From contig JAEIOG010000029.1 of the NCBI GenBank assembly GCA_016342495.1, positions 1 to 49,791 of the forward strand: 49,791 bases of DNA, written 5' to 3'. Position numbers and translations under genes: made by a program. Shown here in pieces: positions 15,064-24,945 of the stretch (position 1 is its first letter; each line of letters opens with the position of its first letter). The DNA comes from Phycisphaerae bacterium (GTDB taxonomy: Bacteria > Planctomycetota > Phycisphaerae > Sedimentisphaerales > SM23-30). The notes below the pieces were generated by a model. It was not told the origin of the DNA, did no database searches, and was given only the letters and a program-made list of their open reading frames with translations.

Positions 15064-16158
15064 TTGGCTAGAGTTTATTTAGAGAATGTTAAAAAGGTTT
15101 TTGATGATAATTTTATTGCTGTTGACAATGCCAATCTTGACATAGCTGACAAAGAGTTTATGGTGATTGTCGGGCCTAGTGGTTGTGGGAAAACGACGAC
15201 TTTGAGGATGATCGCTGGGCTTGAAGAGGTCAGCGAGGGAAAAATATCAATTGGCGAAAGGGTTGTCAATAATGTTGCTCCCAAAGATCGTGATATTGCA
15301 ATGGTCTTTCAGAACTATGCATTATATCCGCATATGAGCGTATTTAACAATATGGCTTTTGGCTTGAAGCTTCGAAAGGTGCCAAAGGCTGATATTAAGA
15401 GACGTGTTATGCAAGCGGCTAATATGTTAGGCATTGAAGAACAGCTAGAAAAGAAACCCAAGGCATTATCTGGGGGCCAACGCCAGAGAGTTGCTCTTGG
15501 TAGGGCTATTGTACGCGAGCCTGCAGCTTTTTTGTTTGATGAGCCACTTTCCAATCTTGATGCCAAGCTCAGAGTTAGTACAAGGGCTGAATTGAAATTA
15601 TTGCATCAAAGATTGCAAACGACCAGCATATATGTAACCCATGATCAAGCAGAAGCGATGACTCTTGGCGATAGAATATGTGTTATGTATAAAGGCAAAA
15701 TCCAGCAGGTTGATGAACCCATGGCGGTTTATAACAGGCCCGTTAATCGATTTGTCGCGGGCTTTTTGGGGACGCCATTGATGAACTTTTTTGAAGTAGA
15801 ACTACATGATAATGTATTAAATCTTGGGCAGGAAAAGATTTCGATATCTGCGGAAATGCTTAAAAAAATAAAGGCATATGATGGGAAAAAGCTTGTTTTG
15901 GGGGTTAGGCCAGAATGTTTCTCCTTATCTGCAATTGAAGGCTTGAGTCAAAATAGTATTCAGGGGCAAGTGCAAGTAGTAGAACCTTTGGGTGATAGGA
16001 TCGAAGTGTATTTGACCAATGACCAGGGCGAGCGTTTTGTCGTAATTTGTCAGCCACATGAAGCACTCAGGCCAAATCAAACAATGCAATTGTACATCAA
16101 TACGGGAAAAATTCATATTTTTGAACCGGGAGAAACTGGTAAGAATTTGTTATATTAG
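15064..16158 (+). CDS. ugpC: Sugar ABC transporter ATPase, MalK/UgpC/MsmK type (364 aa)
   Basis: Motifs run in the standard order: Walker A GPSGCGKTT, Q-loop FQNYALYPHMSV, signature LSGGQRQRVALGRAIV, Walker B AFLFDEPLSNLD and H-loop YVTHDQAEAMTLGDR, followed by a C-terminal TOBE/OB regulatory domain (about 240-364). This is the shape of the multi-sugar importer ATPases. I place the start at the TTG at 15064, which gives (M)ARVYLENVKKVF, the usual N terminus of the family, and has AGGAG 8 nt upstream; the longer open frame adds 20 residues without homology. It is a single gene and probably energises the permeases encoded at 46655-48411, which have no ATPase of their own. The gene symbol marks the family only. 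Confidence 0.93.
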   Translation: MARVYLENVKKVFDDNFIAVDNANLDIADKEFMVIVGPSGCGKTTTLRMIAGLEEVSEGKISIGERVVNNVAPKDRDIAMVFQNYALYPHMSVFNNMAFGLKLRKVPKADIKRRVMQAANMLGIEEQLEKKPKALSGGQRQRVALGRAIVREPAAFLFDEPLSNLDAKLRVSTRAELKLLHQRLQTTSIYVTHDQAEAMTLGDRICVMYKGKIQQVDEPMAVYNRPVNRFVAGFLGTPLMNFFEVELHDNVLNLGQEKISISAEMLKKIKAYDGKKLVLGVRPECFSLSAIEGLSQNSIQGQVQVVEPLGDRIEVYLTNDQGERFVVICQPHEALRPNQTMQLYINTGKIHIFEPGETGKNLLY

Positions 16159-16298
16159 AATCTCTGTTTTGCAAAGGGAGTTAGTGGGCCAAAGGGTTGT
16201 TTGTGTTAGCTAAAAGCTGTTTTTTTTGCTTATTAAGTGGACTATTGAGTTAATGCTTGTTTATTATTTGTTTGGTAAGGGACTGGGGGGAGTCGGGC

Positions 16299-16355
16299 TT
16301 GCAAAGGTTTTTGTCGGTTTTTGCTATTTGCAAATATTCCATAATTACATATACT
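16299..16355 (+). promoter_or_regulatory. Conserved promoter/operator element, copy A
   Basis: TTGCAAAGGTTTTT, 11 nt, then CTATTTGCAAAT, leading into -35 TTTGCA (16327), a 17-nt spacer and -10 TATACT (16350). The same spacing and core words recur at 24670 and 36104. The TTGCAAA words are 29 bp apart and the downstream one overlaps the -35, as in class II AraC-type activator sites. Confidence 0.65.
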
Positions 16356-16425
16356 ATTCCTTATTATCAAGAATATGATTTGACGAGATAGTCAAAATAA
16401 CCAGAATTGAATTAAGGATTCAGAG

Positions 16426-17304
16426 ATGGCAAATTCAAAAAAAATAGAATTTCGTTGCAATAAAGCTTTTACATTGATCGAGCTTCTTGTTGTTATATCT
16501 ATCATTGCACTTTTAGTTTCGATATTAATGCCAGCTTTAGCTAAAGCGCGAACTTTAGCTAAATTGGCGGTTTGTAAGAGTAATCAGAGGCAGATTCTTG
16601 TTGGCGTTGAAACTTATACCACAGACAGTGATGGCAAGCTTCCAGCTCATGTTGCGATGAATGATAATGGCTTTAATCACTGGTGGGATTTTCCTAACTA
16701 CCTGGCTTGCCATGCTCCCCAGCCTGTGGCAGGTTCATTAGGCTCGCAGTTTCAGTATGCTCTTCCTAGTGTCGACATCTGGTATTGCCCAATGTCTGTA
16801 TTGTCACCCAATATGAAAAAAGCCGGCGTGGTTGACAGTATCGAAAGAACCTATCAAGAAATATATCAAAAACCAGACCCAGAAAATTATCCGTGGGTAT
16901 TTATGACCTATGCCACTTTTTGGCGTTTTGGTGGATTCGCAGACACTACCCAGAACCCAATTAATGCGACACCATTTCGAGGACCAGGCTTAAAACCTGC
17001 CAACAACGTCCTAAAAGATAAAAATCACAAATTCGCAATAATGGATTTTGTTGCACATAGGCCTACCGTTGGCATATGGGAAAGTGGCCATTCTTTTGAT
17101 GGGGCTAATAAAGGCGATTATTTCCATGAAAGCTCAGAAGGTGTTTTTGAAGTTGATCCTGTCGAGGCACTGGGCGACATTAGGATTAATGGCGGTTTTA
17201 TCGATGGCCATGTTGAAGGATTTATGGCTAGCGATTTGTCAAAAAATCGTCAACATTGTCGTGGCCGATATTATTATCTTCCAGAAGAAGCTTTTCGTTT
17301 TTAA
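16426..17304 (+). CDS. Type II secretion-type pseudopilin, H-X9-DG family (292 aa)
   Basis: The N terminus has the prepilin peptidase site and hydrophobic helix FTLIELLVVISIIALLVSIL (about residues 15-34) with the conserved Glu5 of the mature form, followed by PALAKARTLAKLAVCKSNQRQ. The C-terminal GGFIDGHVEGF matches the H-X9-DG-type motif of planctomycete pilin-like proteins. After cleavage it would sit in the inner membrane and assemble into a pseudopilus or stay as an anchored periplasmic protein. It leads the transcription unit with the sulfatase and GH127 lipoprotein genes. In planctomycetes such genes are often placed first in glycan-degradation clusters. The start at 16426 has AAGGA upstream. 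Its exact task here is unknown. Confidence 0.9.
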   Translation: MANSKKIEFRCNKAFTLIELLVVISIIALLVSILMPALAKARTLAKLAVCKSNQRQILVGVETYTTDSDGKLPAHVAMNDNGFNHWWDFPNYLACHAPQPVAGSLGSQFQYALPSVDIWYCPMSVLSPNMKKAGVVDSIERTYQEIYQKPDPENYPWVFMTYATFWRFGGFADTTQNPINATPFRGPGLKPANNVLKDKNHKFAIMDFVAHRPTVGIWESGHSFDGANKGDYFHESSEGVFEVDPVEALGDIRINGGFIDGHVEGFMASDLSKNRQHCRGRYYYLPEEAFRF

Positions 17305-17381
17305 TTTTTCAATTTTGATTTGTGTTTGTAATTTTTTGAGAAAAAAGTATTACGCAAAAGTTTTTCATGGGATAGGTGACA

Positions 17382-18875
17382 ATGGCTATAAAGAATAGTT
17401 CGCGTCGTGATTTTCTTAAAACAGCAGCTTTGGGGTTATTGGCTGTGGGGGCATCGGGTTGTTCCAGTGCCAATGACGGGAGAAAGGCTTATGCCAAGCC
17501 TAATATCATCATAATCTTAGCTGATGACCTTGGTTGGGCTGAGCTGGGATGTTATGGCAATGATTTTAATGAAACGCCCGCTATTGATAAATTGGCTAAA
17601 AAGGGGCTTTGCTTTACCGATGCTTATGCTCCTGCTCCTGTTTGTTCGCCTACCCGGGCGGGGCTATTAACTGGACAGTTCCCCGTAAGAGTTGGGATTA
17701 CCGATTATTTACGCCCAGAAGATGGTGGCCTTTCTACAGACCATATTAGTATTGCTAAGATGCTTAAAAGGTCTGGATATGCTACGGGCATGGTTGGCAA
17801 ATGGCACCTCACTGGCTATGCTCACCATGGAGCAACCAACGAAGTCCGGGCAACCGACCATGGCTTTGACGAAGAACTCATCACAGAAATCAAAAGTGTT
17901 GGAAATGGCGCGAATTTTTATCCTTATGTATTTCGCGATCAGAAAGTATGTTGGCTTAATGTCAAAGAAAAACGCCTGCCTGGCAATGAGTATCTTGTCG
18001 ATCGAATGAATCTCGAAGCTGTTGACTTTATCCTAAGGCATAAGGATGAACCTTTCTTTCTTTATTTGAGCCATTTTGCCCCTCACACAATTCTTAATGG
18101 CAAAGAAGAGCTAGTTGAAAAATATCGCAAAAAACATGCTCCCGGCAAAAGCACGCGGGATAACTGCTATCTTTGTCAGGATGCCGGGTTCAAAGGCGAT
18201 TCGCAGAATCATTGGGCAGGTGACCATAATCCTCATCTGGCAGCTATGATCGAAAGTATCGACGATGGCGTCGGAATGATAATGGCTAAGCTTGAAAAGC
18301 TTGGAATAGCTGACAATACAATCGTGATTTTTACCAGTGATAATGGCGGTGAATCAAATGTTACTTCTAATTCGCCATTGCAAAAAGGTAAAAGCTGTCT
18401 CTATGAAGGCGGGATTCGCATACCAATGATAGCCCATTGGCCAGGGAAAGTTCCTGAAAATACAATGTGTGAGTCGCCTGTCAATATTTTGGATTTATAT
18501 CCTACTTTGCTCGAAGCGACAAAGATAGAACCTGATGTCAGGCAGAAGCTTGATGGAGTTTCTGTTTTGCAGCTATTTAAAGAGCCAAAAGCAAATTTAG
18601 AGCGTGATACCATGTATTGGCATTATCCCCTCGATAAACCCCATTTTCTGGGGGGTAGATCATCAAGTGCGATACGCAAGGGCGATTGGAAGCTTATCGA
18701 ATTTTTCGAAACCGAAAAAGTTGAGCTTTATAATCTTGCCCAGGACAAAGCCGAGAAGTATAATTTAGCTAAGCGATATCCAGAAAAAACAGCCACATTG
18801 CATCAAATGCTTGTCAGGTGGCGTAAAGAGGTCGGGGCTGAAATACCCCAAGGCCAAAATATAGTAGAGTTATAG
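17382..18875 (+). CDS. Secreted sulfatase with formylglycine site CSPTR (497 aa)
   Basis: The N terminus has a twin-arginine signal (SSRRDFLKTAALGLLAVGASGC) with a possible lipobox Cys. The catalytic domain of the S1/alkaline-phosphatase-like superfamily follows: metal-binding NIIIILADDLGW, the Cys-x-Pro-x-Arg motif CSPTRAG (Cys near residue 87, to be converted to formylglycine), GKWHLTG, and the second metal site FTSDNGGE. It removes sulfate esters from glycans outside the cytoplasm. I prefer the ATG at 17382 over a GTG two codons earlier; the ribosome site is weak in both cases. It lies 77 nt after the pseudopilin gene and 36 nt before GH127. Without substrate data the sulfatase subfamily cannot be named. 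Confidence 0.95.
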   Translation: MAIKNSSRRDFLKTAALGLLAVGASGCSSANDGRKAYAKPNIIIILADDLGWAELGCYGNDFNETPAIDKLAKKGLCFTDAYAPAPVCSPTRAGLLTGQFPVRVGITDYLRPEDGGLSTDHISIAKMLKRSGYATGMVGKWHLTGYAHHGATNEVRATDHGFDEELITEIKSVGNGANFYPYVFRDQKVCWLNVKEKRLPGNEYLVDRMNLEAVDFILRHKDEPFFLYLSHFAPHTILNGKEELVEKYRKKHAPGKSTRDNCYLCQDAGFKGDSQNHWAGDHNPHLAAMIESIDDGVGMIMAKLEKLGIADNTIVIFTSDNGGESNVTSNSPLQKGKSCLYEGGIRIPMIAHWPGKVPENTMCESPVNILDLYPTLLEATKIEPDVRQKLDGVSVLQLFKEPKANLERDTMYWHYPLDKPHFLGGRSSSAIRKGDWKLIEFFETEKVELYNLAQDKAEKYNLAKRYPEKTATLHQMLVRWRKEVGAEIPQGQNIVEL

Positions 18876-18911
18876 ACAATTAATATATTTATGAGATGAA
18901 AGAGTTTAAGC

Positions 18912-21452
18912 ATGTGTAAAAAGAAATCATTAATGGCATTTTTAGTTTTGTTTATGGTAGTGATGCAGGGATGTCCTGGAAATGACCAGAATGAAAATGG
19001 TGAGCAGACCCAAAAGGCCGACAAGGCTGCAAACGATTATTCATTGAAGCCTATGTCTTTTGAAAAAGTGAAATTGCAGGATAGTTTTTGGTTGCCTCGG
19101 TTGGAAACCCAAGCTGAGGTAACTGTGCCATTTGCACTTGAAAAAACTGAACGGGCAGTTGAGAATCTACGTCGCTGTGGCAACTTTGTTCATGGCCGAG
19201 GTGGCGAAAAGCCTTTTACTCATCGGTTTGTTTCTTCAGATTTGTATAAAGTCATGGAAGGCGCTGCTTATATACTAACCGTTGAAGATGATCCTGAACT
19301 TGAAAAGCAAATGGATGATATTATCGATATTATTGCTGATGCTCAGCAGGAAGATGGTTATCTATATGTTTCTCATATTTGTGGCGTTGCTAATGAGCGT
19401 GAAATGGGTAAGACACCTTATTCGTGGGTTGTTCATAGCCATGAGCTTTATAATCTTGGCCATATGTATGAAGGTGCTATTGCTTATTATCAAGCTACGG
19501 GTAAAGACAAATGGCTTCAAGTTGCAGAAAAAAGCGCCCAGCATTTCAATAAAGTATTCTTTGAAGGTGATAAAAATTATAATGATGGCAAACCTGTCAA
19601 TCAGGCACCAGGTCATCAGGAAATCGAACTTGCTCTTTGTAAGCTTTACCGAGTCACTGGCAAACAGCTATACCTGGATATGGCCAAGAAATTCCTTGAT
19701 ATCCGTGGTGTAACTTATTGTCCTGAAGGCGAAGGCACAATGTCACCTGAATACGCTCAGCAGCACAAACCTGTTCGTCAGCAGGAACGCGCTGTAGGGC
19801 ATGCCGTTCGAGCTGCGTATCTTTATGCGGGCATGGCTGATGTCTCTGCAATGACCAACGATGAAGAACTTGCGACCGCACTTGGTAAAATCTGGCATAA
19901 TATTGTTGATACCAAAATGCACATTACTGGCGGCCTTGGTGCCGTGCCGGGCATCGAAGGCTTTGGCCCTGAATATGACCTACCCAATAAAGTTACCTAT
20001 GATGAAACCTGTTCTGCTGTTGCAAATGTGTTCTTTAATTTTAGAATGTACCTGCTACATAAGGATGCAAAATATTTTGATGTTGCTGAAGTCTCACTTC
20101 TAAACAACTCCCTTGCCGGCATGAGTATCAGTGGCGATAAGTTTTTCTATGTCAATCCGCTTGAAGCTGATGGCATTATGATGTTTAATCATGGTAAGGG
20201 TGGTCGCAGTCCATGGTATGATTGTGCATGTTGCCCATCGAATCTTGCCAGACTTATGCCACAGATTTCCGGTTATATGTATGCAAATACCGATGATGAA
20301 ATATATCTAACACTTTATGGCAGCAGCCAAACAGATATCGTAATGGGTTCAAATAATATCGCGATTAAACAAGTTTCCGATTATCCCTTTGATGGCAAGA
20401 TCACTCTAAACATTGACCCTTCTGCCGACCAGGAATTTGCTCTTAAACTTCGTATTCCAAGCTGGGTGCAACAGCAGTTTGTTCCTGGCCAATTGTATGA
20501 ATATGCTGATGGTGTCAAAGAAAATTGGACACTTACAGTTAATGGAAAAGAAGTTGCCTCTGATGTTGAAAAAGGTTTTGCTACTGTAAACCGCACATGG
20601 GAAAAAGGTGATGTTGTTGAGTTAAATCTACCAATGCCAATCCGCTACAATGTCTCCTCTGACAAGATCAAGGCTAATCATAATCGGTTGGCTATCACTC
20701 GTGGACCATTGGTTTACTGTGCCGAAGAAGCCGACAACGATACTGGCATGGTGCAAAGATTCTTTGTCCCTGCTCCAGCTAATCAAGATGATGTGAATAT
20801 TGAAATGATAAGCGATGGAGTGTTGAAAGGCGTGCCAAGATTGACCGTCCCTGGCAAAGAAATCGCTGGCGATTCATCAAAAGATGCTTCGGTTAAACTT
20901 GTTCCTTATTATGCATGGAATAATCGAGGCGATGCTTCAATGATCGTATGGATGCCACGTAATGCCCAGCTTGCAACTGAAGGAATGAAAAGTAACCTCT
21001 TGAATAAATCGCAATATGGTGAAATTCTTGCTTCACACACTTGGAAAGAAGATGATATTGCTGCGATTACTGACGGCAATTGGCCAAAAGTTTCAGCTGA
21101 CCAGTCTCTAACACGATGGACAAGCCTTCCTTATAAGAATCGTCGTGGCGATATATCAATTGATTTCCCTGAAATCAGAAAACTGGCAAGTGTGTCGGTT
21201 TATTGGTATGAAGATGCCACTGGCGAAAAAGTTAAACTTCCGCGTGAATGGTGGGTCGAATATAAAAATGGCGATGGCGAATGGAAGCGTATGACCAAAT
21301 ACATTACCGATTTCTATGGTCTTAAGAAAGACACCTTCAACATGGTCAGGCCCGAGCAGCCTTTAACTTGTGATGCGATTCGTATCAGGGTCTTGCCTCA
21401 AGTTGAATTCTGCATGGGCATTCATGAAATAGAACTTAGCTTTGAAGAATAA
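18912..21452 (+). CDS. GH127-type beta-L-arabinofuranosidase lipoprotein (846 aa)
   Basis: A lipoprotein signal (LVLFMVVMQGC) is followed by the GH127 (DUF1680) catalytic (alpha/alpha)6 barrel: TYDETCSAVAN (Glu and Cys near 365-367) and WYDCACCPSNLARL (Cys pair near 438), which supply the zinc-thiolate site and the Cys nucleophile known from HypBA1. HITGGLG also matches the family. After the beta-sandwich domains there is an extra C-terminal domain of about 150 residues (from NKSQYGEILASHTW) ending in FCMGIHEIELSF, resembling an F5/8 type C or discoidin-like carbohydrate-binding module. It should release terminal beta-L-arabinofuranose in the periplasm or on the surface. It ends the pseudopilin-sulfatase-GH127 unit before a strong terminator. 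Confidence 0.93.
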   Translation: MCKKKSLMAFLVLFMVVMQGCPGNDQNENGEQTQKADKAANDYSLKPMSFEKVKLQDSFWLPRLETQAEVTVPFALEKTERAVENLRRCGNFVHGRGGEKPFTHRFVSSDLYKVMEGAAYILTVEDDPELEKQMDDIIDIIADAQQEDGYLYVSHICGVANEREMGKTPYSWVVHSHELYNLGHMYEGAIAYYQATGKDKWLQVAEKSAQHFNKVFFEGDKNYNDGKPVNQAPGHQEIELALCKLYRVTGKQLYLDMAKKFLDIRGVTYCPEGEGTMSPEYAQQHKPVRQQERAVGHAVRAAYLYAGMADVSAMTNDEELATALGKIWHNIVDTKMHITGGLGAVPGIEGFGPEYDLPNKVTYDETCSAVANVFFNFRMYLLHKDAKYFDVAEVSLLNNSLAGMSISGDKFFYVNPLEADGIMMFNHGKGGRSPWYDCACCPSNLARLMPQISGYMYANTDDEIYLTLYGSSQTDIVMGSNNIAIKQVSDYPFDGKITLNIDPSADQEFALKLRIPSWVQQQFVPGQLYEYADGVKENWTLTVNGKEVASDVEKGFATVNRTWEKGDVVELNLPMPIRYNVSSDKIKANHNRLAITRGPLVYCAEEADNDTGMVQRFFVPAPANQDDVNIEMISDGVLKGVPRLTVPGKEIAGDSSKDASVKLVPYYAWNNRGDASMIVWMPRNAQLATEGMKSNLLNKSQYGEILASHTWKEDDIAAITDGNWPKVSADQSLTRWTSLPYKNRRGDISIDFPEIRKLASVSVYWYEDATGEKVKLPREWWVEYKNGDGEWKRMTKYITDFYGLKKDTFNMVRPEQPLTCDAIRIRVLPQVEFCMGIHEIELSFEE

Positions 21453-21478
21453 GCTTTGGTAAATTATTAATAACAAAA

Positions 21479-21515
21479 AAACCTGTCAGGTATATATATC
21501 TGGCAGGTTTTTTTA
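21479..21515. terminator. Bidirectional rho-independent terminator
   Basis: The stem ACCTGTCAG (21481-21489) and CTGGCAGGT (21500-21508, one G-U pair) is flanked by an A-run before and a T-run after, so it can end both the GH127 lipoprotein unit on the plus strand and the converging GH127 gene on the minus strand. Confidence 0.85.
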
Positions 21516-21544
21516 TGTATTGATAATTCCTGAGATGAGTGGGA

Positions 21545-23494
21545 TCAGTCGCGATTTAGCCAAACGGTCATTTGGCCCGTACCTCTGTGTGCCCATGCAT
21601 AATAAGGTATCGCGGCAAATTTGCATGTTTTGTTGTTGTCTGCTGGGTTTTGGGTATTGCCAGAAATGACATTTAAGCCATTGAATAAGTCTTTATGGAA
21701 CTTGGCCTCAAGGACGGCATCTTTGGAAATAGTGATCTTCGATACCGGGACGATATTGTCAATTTCTTCAACGCAATATACAATCGGACCACGTTGTAAT
21801 GCTACTTTTTGGTGATTGTCGATAGCTTTTTCATGCGCCAACACTAGTCTTACTGGCATCGGGATTGTCATTTCAATCCGGTCACCTTTACACCAAATGC
21901 GGCTTATGATCGCATAGCCATTTTTGATTTGGTAATCTATTATTTGACCATTAATTGAAATCGTTACGTCGTGATTTTGGTTGTCGAGATACCTGTATAA
22001 ATCTTCGGGTAAAGGCGAATTTTGTGACCAGCAGGGTATTCTGAGTTTGATCGTAAATTTTGTTTCAGATTCCGGTTCGACATTAATTTGGATATTTTCG
22101 TCTGTCGGATAATCGGTGGCCATTGTGAAATTAACTTTTTGGCCTGAAAATTCAGTATTGATTTTGCTGGCAATATAGAGGTTTATGAACAATTCGTTTT
22201 TGCCCAGAGCGTAAATGTATTCGGCAATTTTGGGTACAAATCTGACAATATTTGTCGGGCAGCATGAGCAGTCAAACCATGTTTGATGTGTCGCGGAATT
22301 TTTATTGAATAAGAATTTGCCATCTGATTCGAGCGGATTAACATAAAAGAATTTATCACCACTGATTGCCGTCGATGCTGCAAAAATATTATATAAAGTG
22401 GTTTCAATAATATCGATATATCTGGCGTTAGGTTCCAAAAGGAACATGCGGTGGTTCCACATGATATTGCCTATTGCTGCGCATGTTTCTGAGTAAGCAG
22501 ATTTATTTGGCAATTCGTAATCAACACCAAAGCTTTCCATCTCGTGCCTGGAGCCTATGCCACCTGTGATATACATCTTTTTGGTGACAATATTTTCCCA
22601 TAAAGCTATGAGTGTTTTATGGTAGCGAGGTGCAGGTGACTCAGCGTCAACGTCAGCCATAGCACAATACATATACATTGCTCTGACGGTATGGCCCACA
22701 GCTTCGGTTTGTTCGGTAATTGGCTTATGATCCTGGGCATACGTGCCATAGGTTTTGCGATTTTTGTTATTGCCGCGTTCTTCGAGAAAGAATTTTGCCA
22801 GTTCGAGATGCTTTTTGTCTTTTTTCAGGCGATATAGCTTGATAAGTGCAAGTTCTAATTCCTGATGGCCAGGCACGCCGATTTTTTTGTCTTTACCGAA
22901 AACAGAATGGATAAATGATATAAATTTAGATGCGACATCCAAAAGTTTTGTTTTTCCGGTAGCATGATAATACCCGATGGCAGCTTCGATGAGATGACCT
23001 GCGCAATAAAGTTCATGTTTATGTTCCAGATCAGTCCAGCGATTTTCGGGATTTTTATCAGGCAAGGAATAATAGGTGTTGAGGTAGCCATCGCTCCATT
23101 GGGCCCCAGCTATTTCGTCAATGATGTCATCTACGGTATTTTCAAGCTTTGGGTCTGGATGAATTGTCAGGCTATACGCTATGCCTTCGATAACTTTATA
23201 GAGATCAGAATCGTCATAAAAAATGCCTATGAAATCAGCATTGTTATTGGCAGCGACATTTGCGAAATTGGCGATTCTGCCTTGACGGCATTTTTCGAGA
23301 ACCGATGGAATCGTTACTATTCTATTTGTATTAATGCGATTGGCCCAGAATCGGTCGGTTATTTCCACATGCCAAAATGGTACAGTGTTGGCAAGTCCAT
23401 CTGGCTTAGGCTTTATCTGTACTATTTCTGGCCAGATATCAACAGCGGGGAGCTGTATTATGGGATTTGTTTTAATTGTGTTGCCTTGTTCCAT
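21545..23494 (-). CDS. Cytoplasmic GH127-type arabinofuranosidase (649 aa)
   Basis: This is the second GH127/DUF1680 enzyme, with AYSETCAAIGN (Glu and Cys near 336) and WFDCSCCPTNIVRF (Cys pair near 410). It has no signal peptide and no extra C-terminal domain, so it probably acts on imported oligosaccharides. It is also more typical in length for the family. It is transcribed away from the AraC-type regulator gene, with a 159-nt shared upstream region, an arrangement typical of a regulator and its target. The ATG at 23494 has no good ribosome site, so the true start could lie a few codons inside. The sequence is clearly diverged from the lipoprotein paralogue. Confidence 0.92.
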   Translation of the reverse strand: MEQGNTIKTNPIIQLPAVDIWPEIVQIKPKPDGLANTVPFWHVEITDRFWANRINTNRIVTIPSVLEKCRQGRIANFANVAANNNADFIGIFYDDSDLYKVIEGIAYSLTIHPDPKLENTVDDIIDEIAGAQWSDGYLNTYYSLPDKNPENRWTDLEHKHELYCAGHLIEAAIGYYHATGKTKLLDVASKFISFIHSVFGKDKKIGVPGHQELELALIKLYRLKKDKKHLELAKFFLEERGNNKNRKTYGTYAQDHKPITEQTEAVGHTVRAMYMYCAMADVDAESPAPRYHKTLIALWENIVTKKMYITGGIGSRHEMESFGVDYELPNKSAYSETCAAIGNIMWNHRMFLLEPNARYIDIIETTLYNIFAASTAISGDKFFYVNPLESDGKFLFNKNSATHQTWFDCSCCPTNIVRFVPKIAEYIYALGKNELFINLYIASKINTEFSGQKVNFTMATDYPTDENIQINVEPESETKFTIKLRIPCWSQNSPLPEDLYRYLDNQNHDVTISINGQIIDYQIKNGYAIISRIWCKGDRIEMTIPMPVRLVLAHEKAIDNHQKVALQRGPIVYCVEEIDNIVPVSKITISKDAVLEAKFHKDLFNGLNVISGNTQNPADNNKTCKFAAIPYYAWAHRGTGQMTVWLNRD

Positions 23495-23653
23495 TATTTA
23501 AGTTAGTCCGATATTCTGCCATAATTGAATTAATTTTGAACTTGTATTGTTATCGATATTTATATATATTGAATTTGTTGCTTTTATGCGAGGGTTATCC
23601 CGCTTTCTGGTCTATTATATGGATGATTATATCATAATAGGAAATATTGTTAA

Positions 23654-24535
23654 ATGGCTCAAACCGGCAAAAATATTCGTGAAACCCTCATTATCGATTC
23701 TGAATGTAATGAGATGTTTATGCCCATATCTTCTCCGAAGCTTAATTTTTTAAGGGAACATGGGATATGTTTTTCTGGGACAAGTATTCTTCGTAAGGGA
23801 TATGAGGTTTCCAGGAAAACGAATAATGCCCATTTGGTTCTTTATACTATTAGTGGGCAGGGGTGGCTTGAGACTGATGGCTATGAAGGCGTTTTAGGTC
23901 CTGGTCAGGTTTGGATATCAGCTGACGGTATGCCCCAGTCATATAAATTGCACGGACAGGAATGGCAGATTTTGTGGTTTGATCTTCAAAATCAAGCTCC
24001 CTGGACAGTAATAGGTGAGCTTGGTACTTGTGTTCGCCAGTCAGTTCAGGGTATAAGATTTAAACAGATAATGGATATGCTGATGTGGGAGTTTCAAACC
24101 GAAGGATTGCATGCAGATAGGATGATACAGCTTTGTTCGGAAATTATTCTTGGTTATCTTGAGAGAGAATTTGTTCTGGAGTATGACCCTTCAAGTTACA
24201 GTATTGCAAATCGTTTGCATCATCTTTTCTTTGATACAGTTAAATCCAGGATTAAGCACCCTTGGACGGTTAATGAATTGTCTGAAAAATCTGAGCTTTA
24301 TGTCTGCCCAGACCATTTCAGTCGTCTTTGCATCCAACATCTCAATATTTCTCCTATGAAAATGGTAAATCAGTTGCGGATGGAGCGAGCTATGGAGTTA
24401 CTTCACGGGACGGATTATCGGATACAGGAGATAGCCTTACTTGTCGGCTATCAGAATAATTTTGCATTTTCCACAGCCTTTAAAAGATGGACAGGGAAAT
24501 CGCCACGAGCTTTTCGGAATAATTTGCTTAAATAG
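23654..24535 (+). CDS. AraC-family transcriptional regulator (293 aa)
   Basis: The N-terminal cupin-like ligand domain (about 30-130) carries HLVLYTISGQGWLET and GPGQVWISADGMPQSY, as in AraC-binding domains. The C-terminal two-HTH domain (about 190-293) has SPMKMVNQLRMERAMELL and the signature IQEIALLVGYQNNFAFSTAFKRWTGKSPRAFR. It probably senses a sugar released by the locus and activates its genes. The conserved TTGCAAA elements at 16299, 24670 and 36104 are good candidates for its binding sites, though this is inference. The start at 23654 has only a weak GGAAA site; an imperfect AT-rich inverted repeat just upstream might serve autoregulation. Confidence 0.93.
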   Translation: MAQTGKNIRETLIIDSECNEMFMPISSPKLNFLREHGICFSGTSILRKGYEVSRKTNNAHLVLYTISGQGWLETDGYEGVLGPGQVWISADGMPQSYKLHGQEWQILWFDLQNQAPWTVIGELGTCVRQSVQGIRFKQIMDMLMWEFQTEGLHADRMIQLCSEIILGYLEREFVLEYDPSSYSIANRLHHLFFDTVKSRIKHPWTVNELSEKSELYVCPDHFSRLCIQHLNISPMKMVNQLRMERAMELLHGTDYRIQEIALLVGYQNNFAFSTAFKRWTGKSPRAFRNNLLK

Positions 24536-24945
24536 GGCTTTGGAGGGCTGTAGAGGGGTTTGTTGTGTAATTAAAGGGCAGCTTTGGGTGAAATTGGCTT
24601 GATTTGTTGGTTATTTTGGAGGATATTGCAGCAAAATCAGGTATGTTTGGTAAGAAAATGATGTCGGATAAGCAAATGTTTTTACAGTTTTCACCTATTT
24701 ACTTGAATGTTTGGATATATTACAATTGTTCATAAGTTAGATTAGAAGTGATTTATGATTGTGCGTTTGCTTTGGTGAACGGCAAAAAGATTCGATAATC
24801 ATAATAAATTTACAAAAAATGATGGATCTGCTTGTTGTGGGTACATTTCAATATATTGTCATACATTGTTAAGCCTGTGTGTGTGATTGTTTTTCGGAGT
24901 TTTCTTTTTCAGGCTAATAGATTCTATTTCATGGAGTGAGGTAAA
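24536..24945. other. Non-coding upstream region of the PEP-CTERM gene
   Basis: These 410 nt have no gene. The only recognisable item is the conserved promoter element at 24670-24726, which leaves an untranslated leader of about 210 nt before the PEP-CTERM start. I could not fold a convincing riboswitch in it. Confidence 0.55.
24670..24726 (+). promoter_or_regulatory. Conserved promoter/operator element, copy B
   Basis: AAGCAAATGTTTTT, 11 nt, then CTATTTAC, leading into -35 TTTACT (24698), a 17-nt spacer and -10 TACAAT (24721). The spacing is identical to copies A and C. The second repeat word is degenerate here (TTACTTG). Confidence 0.65.
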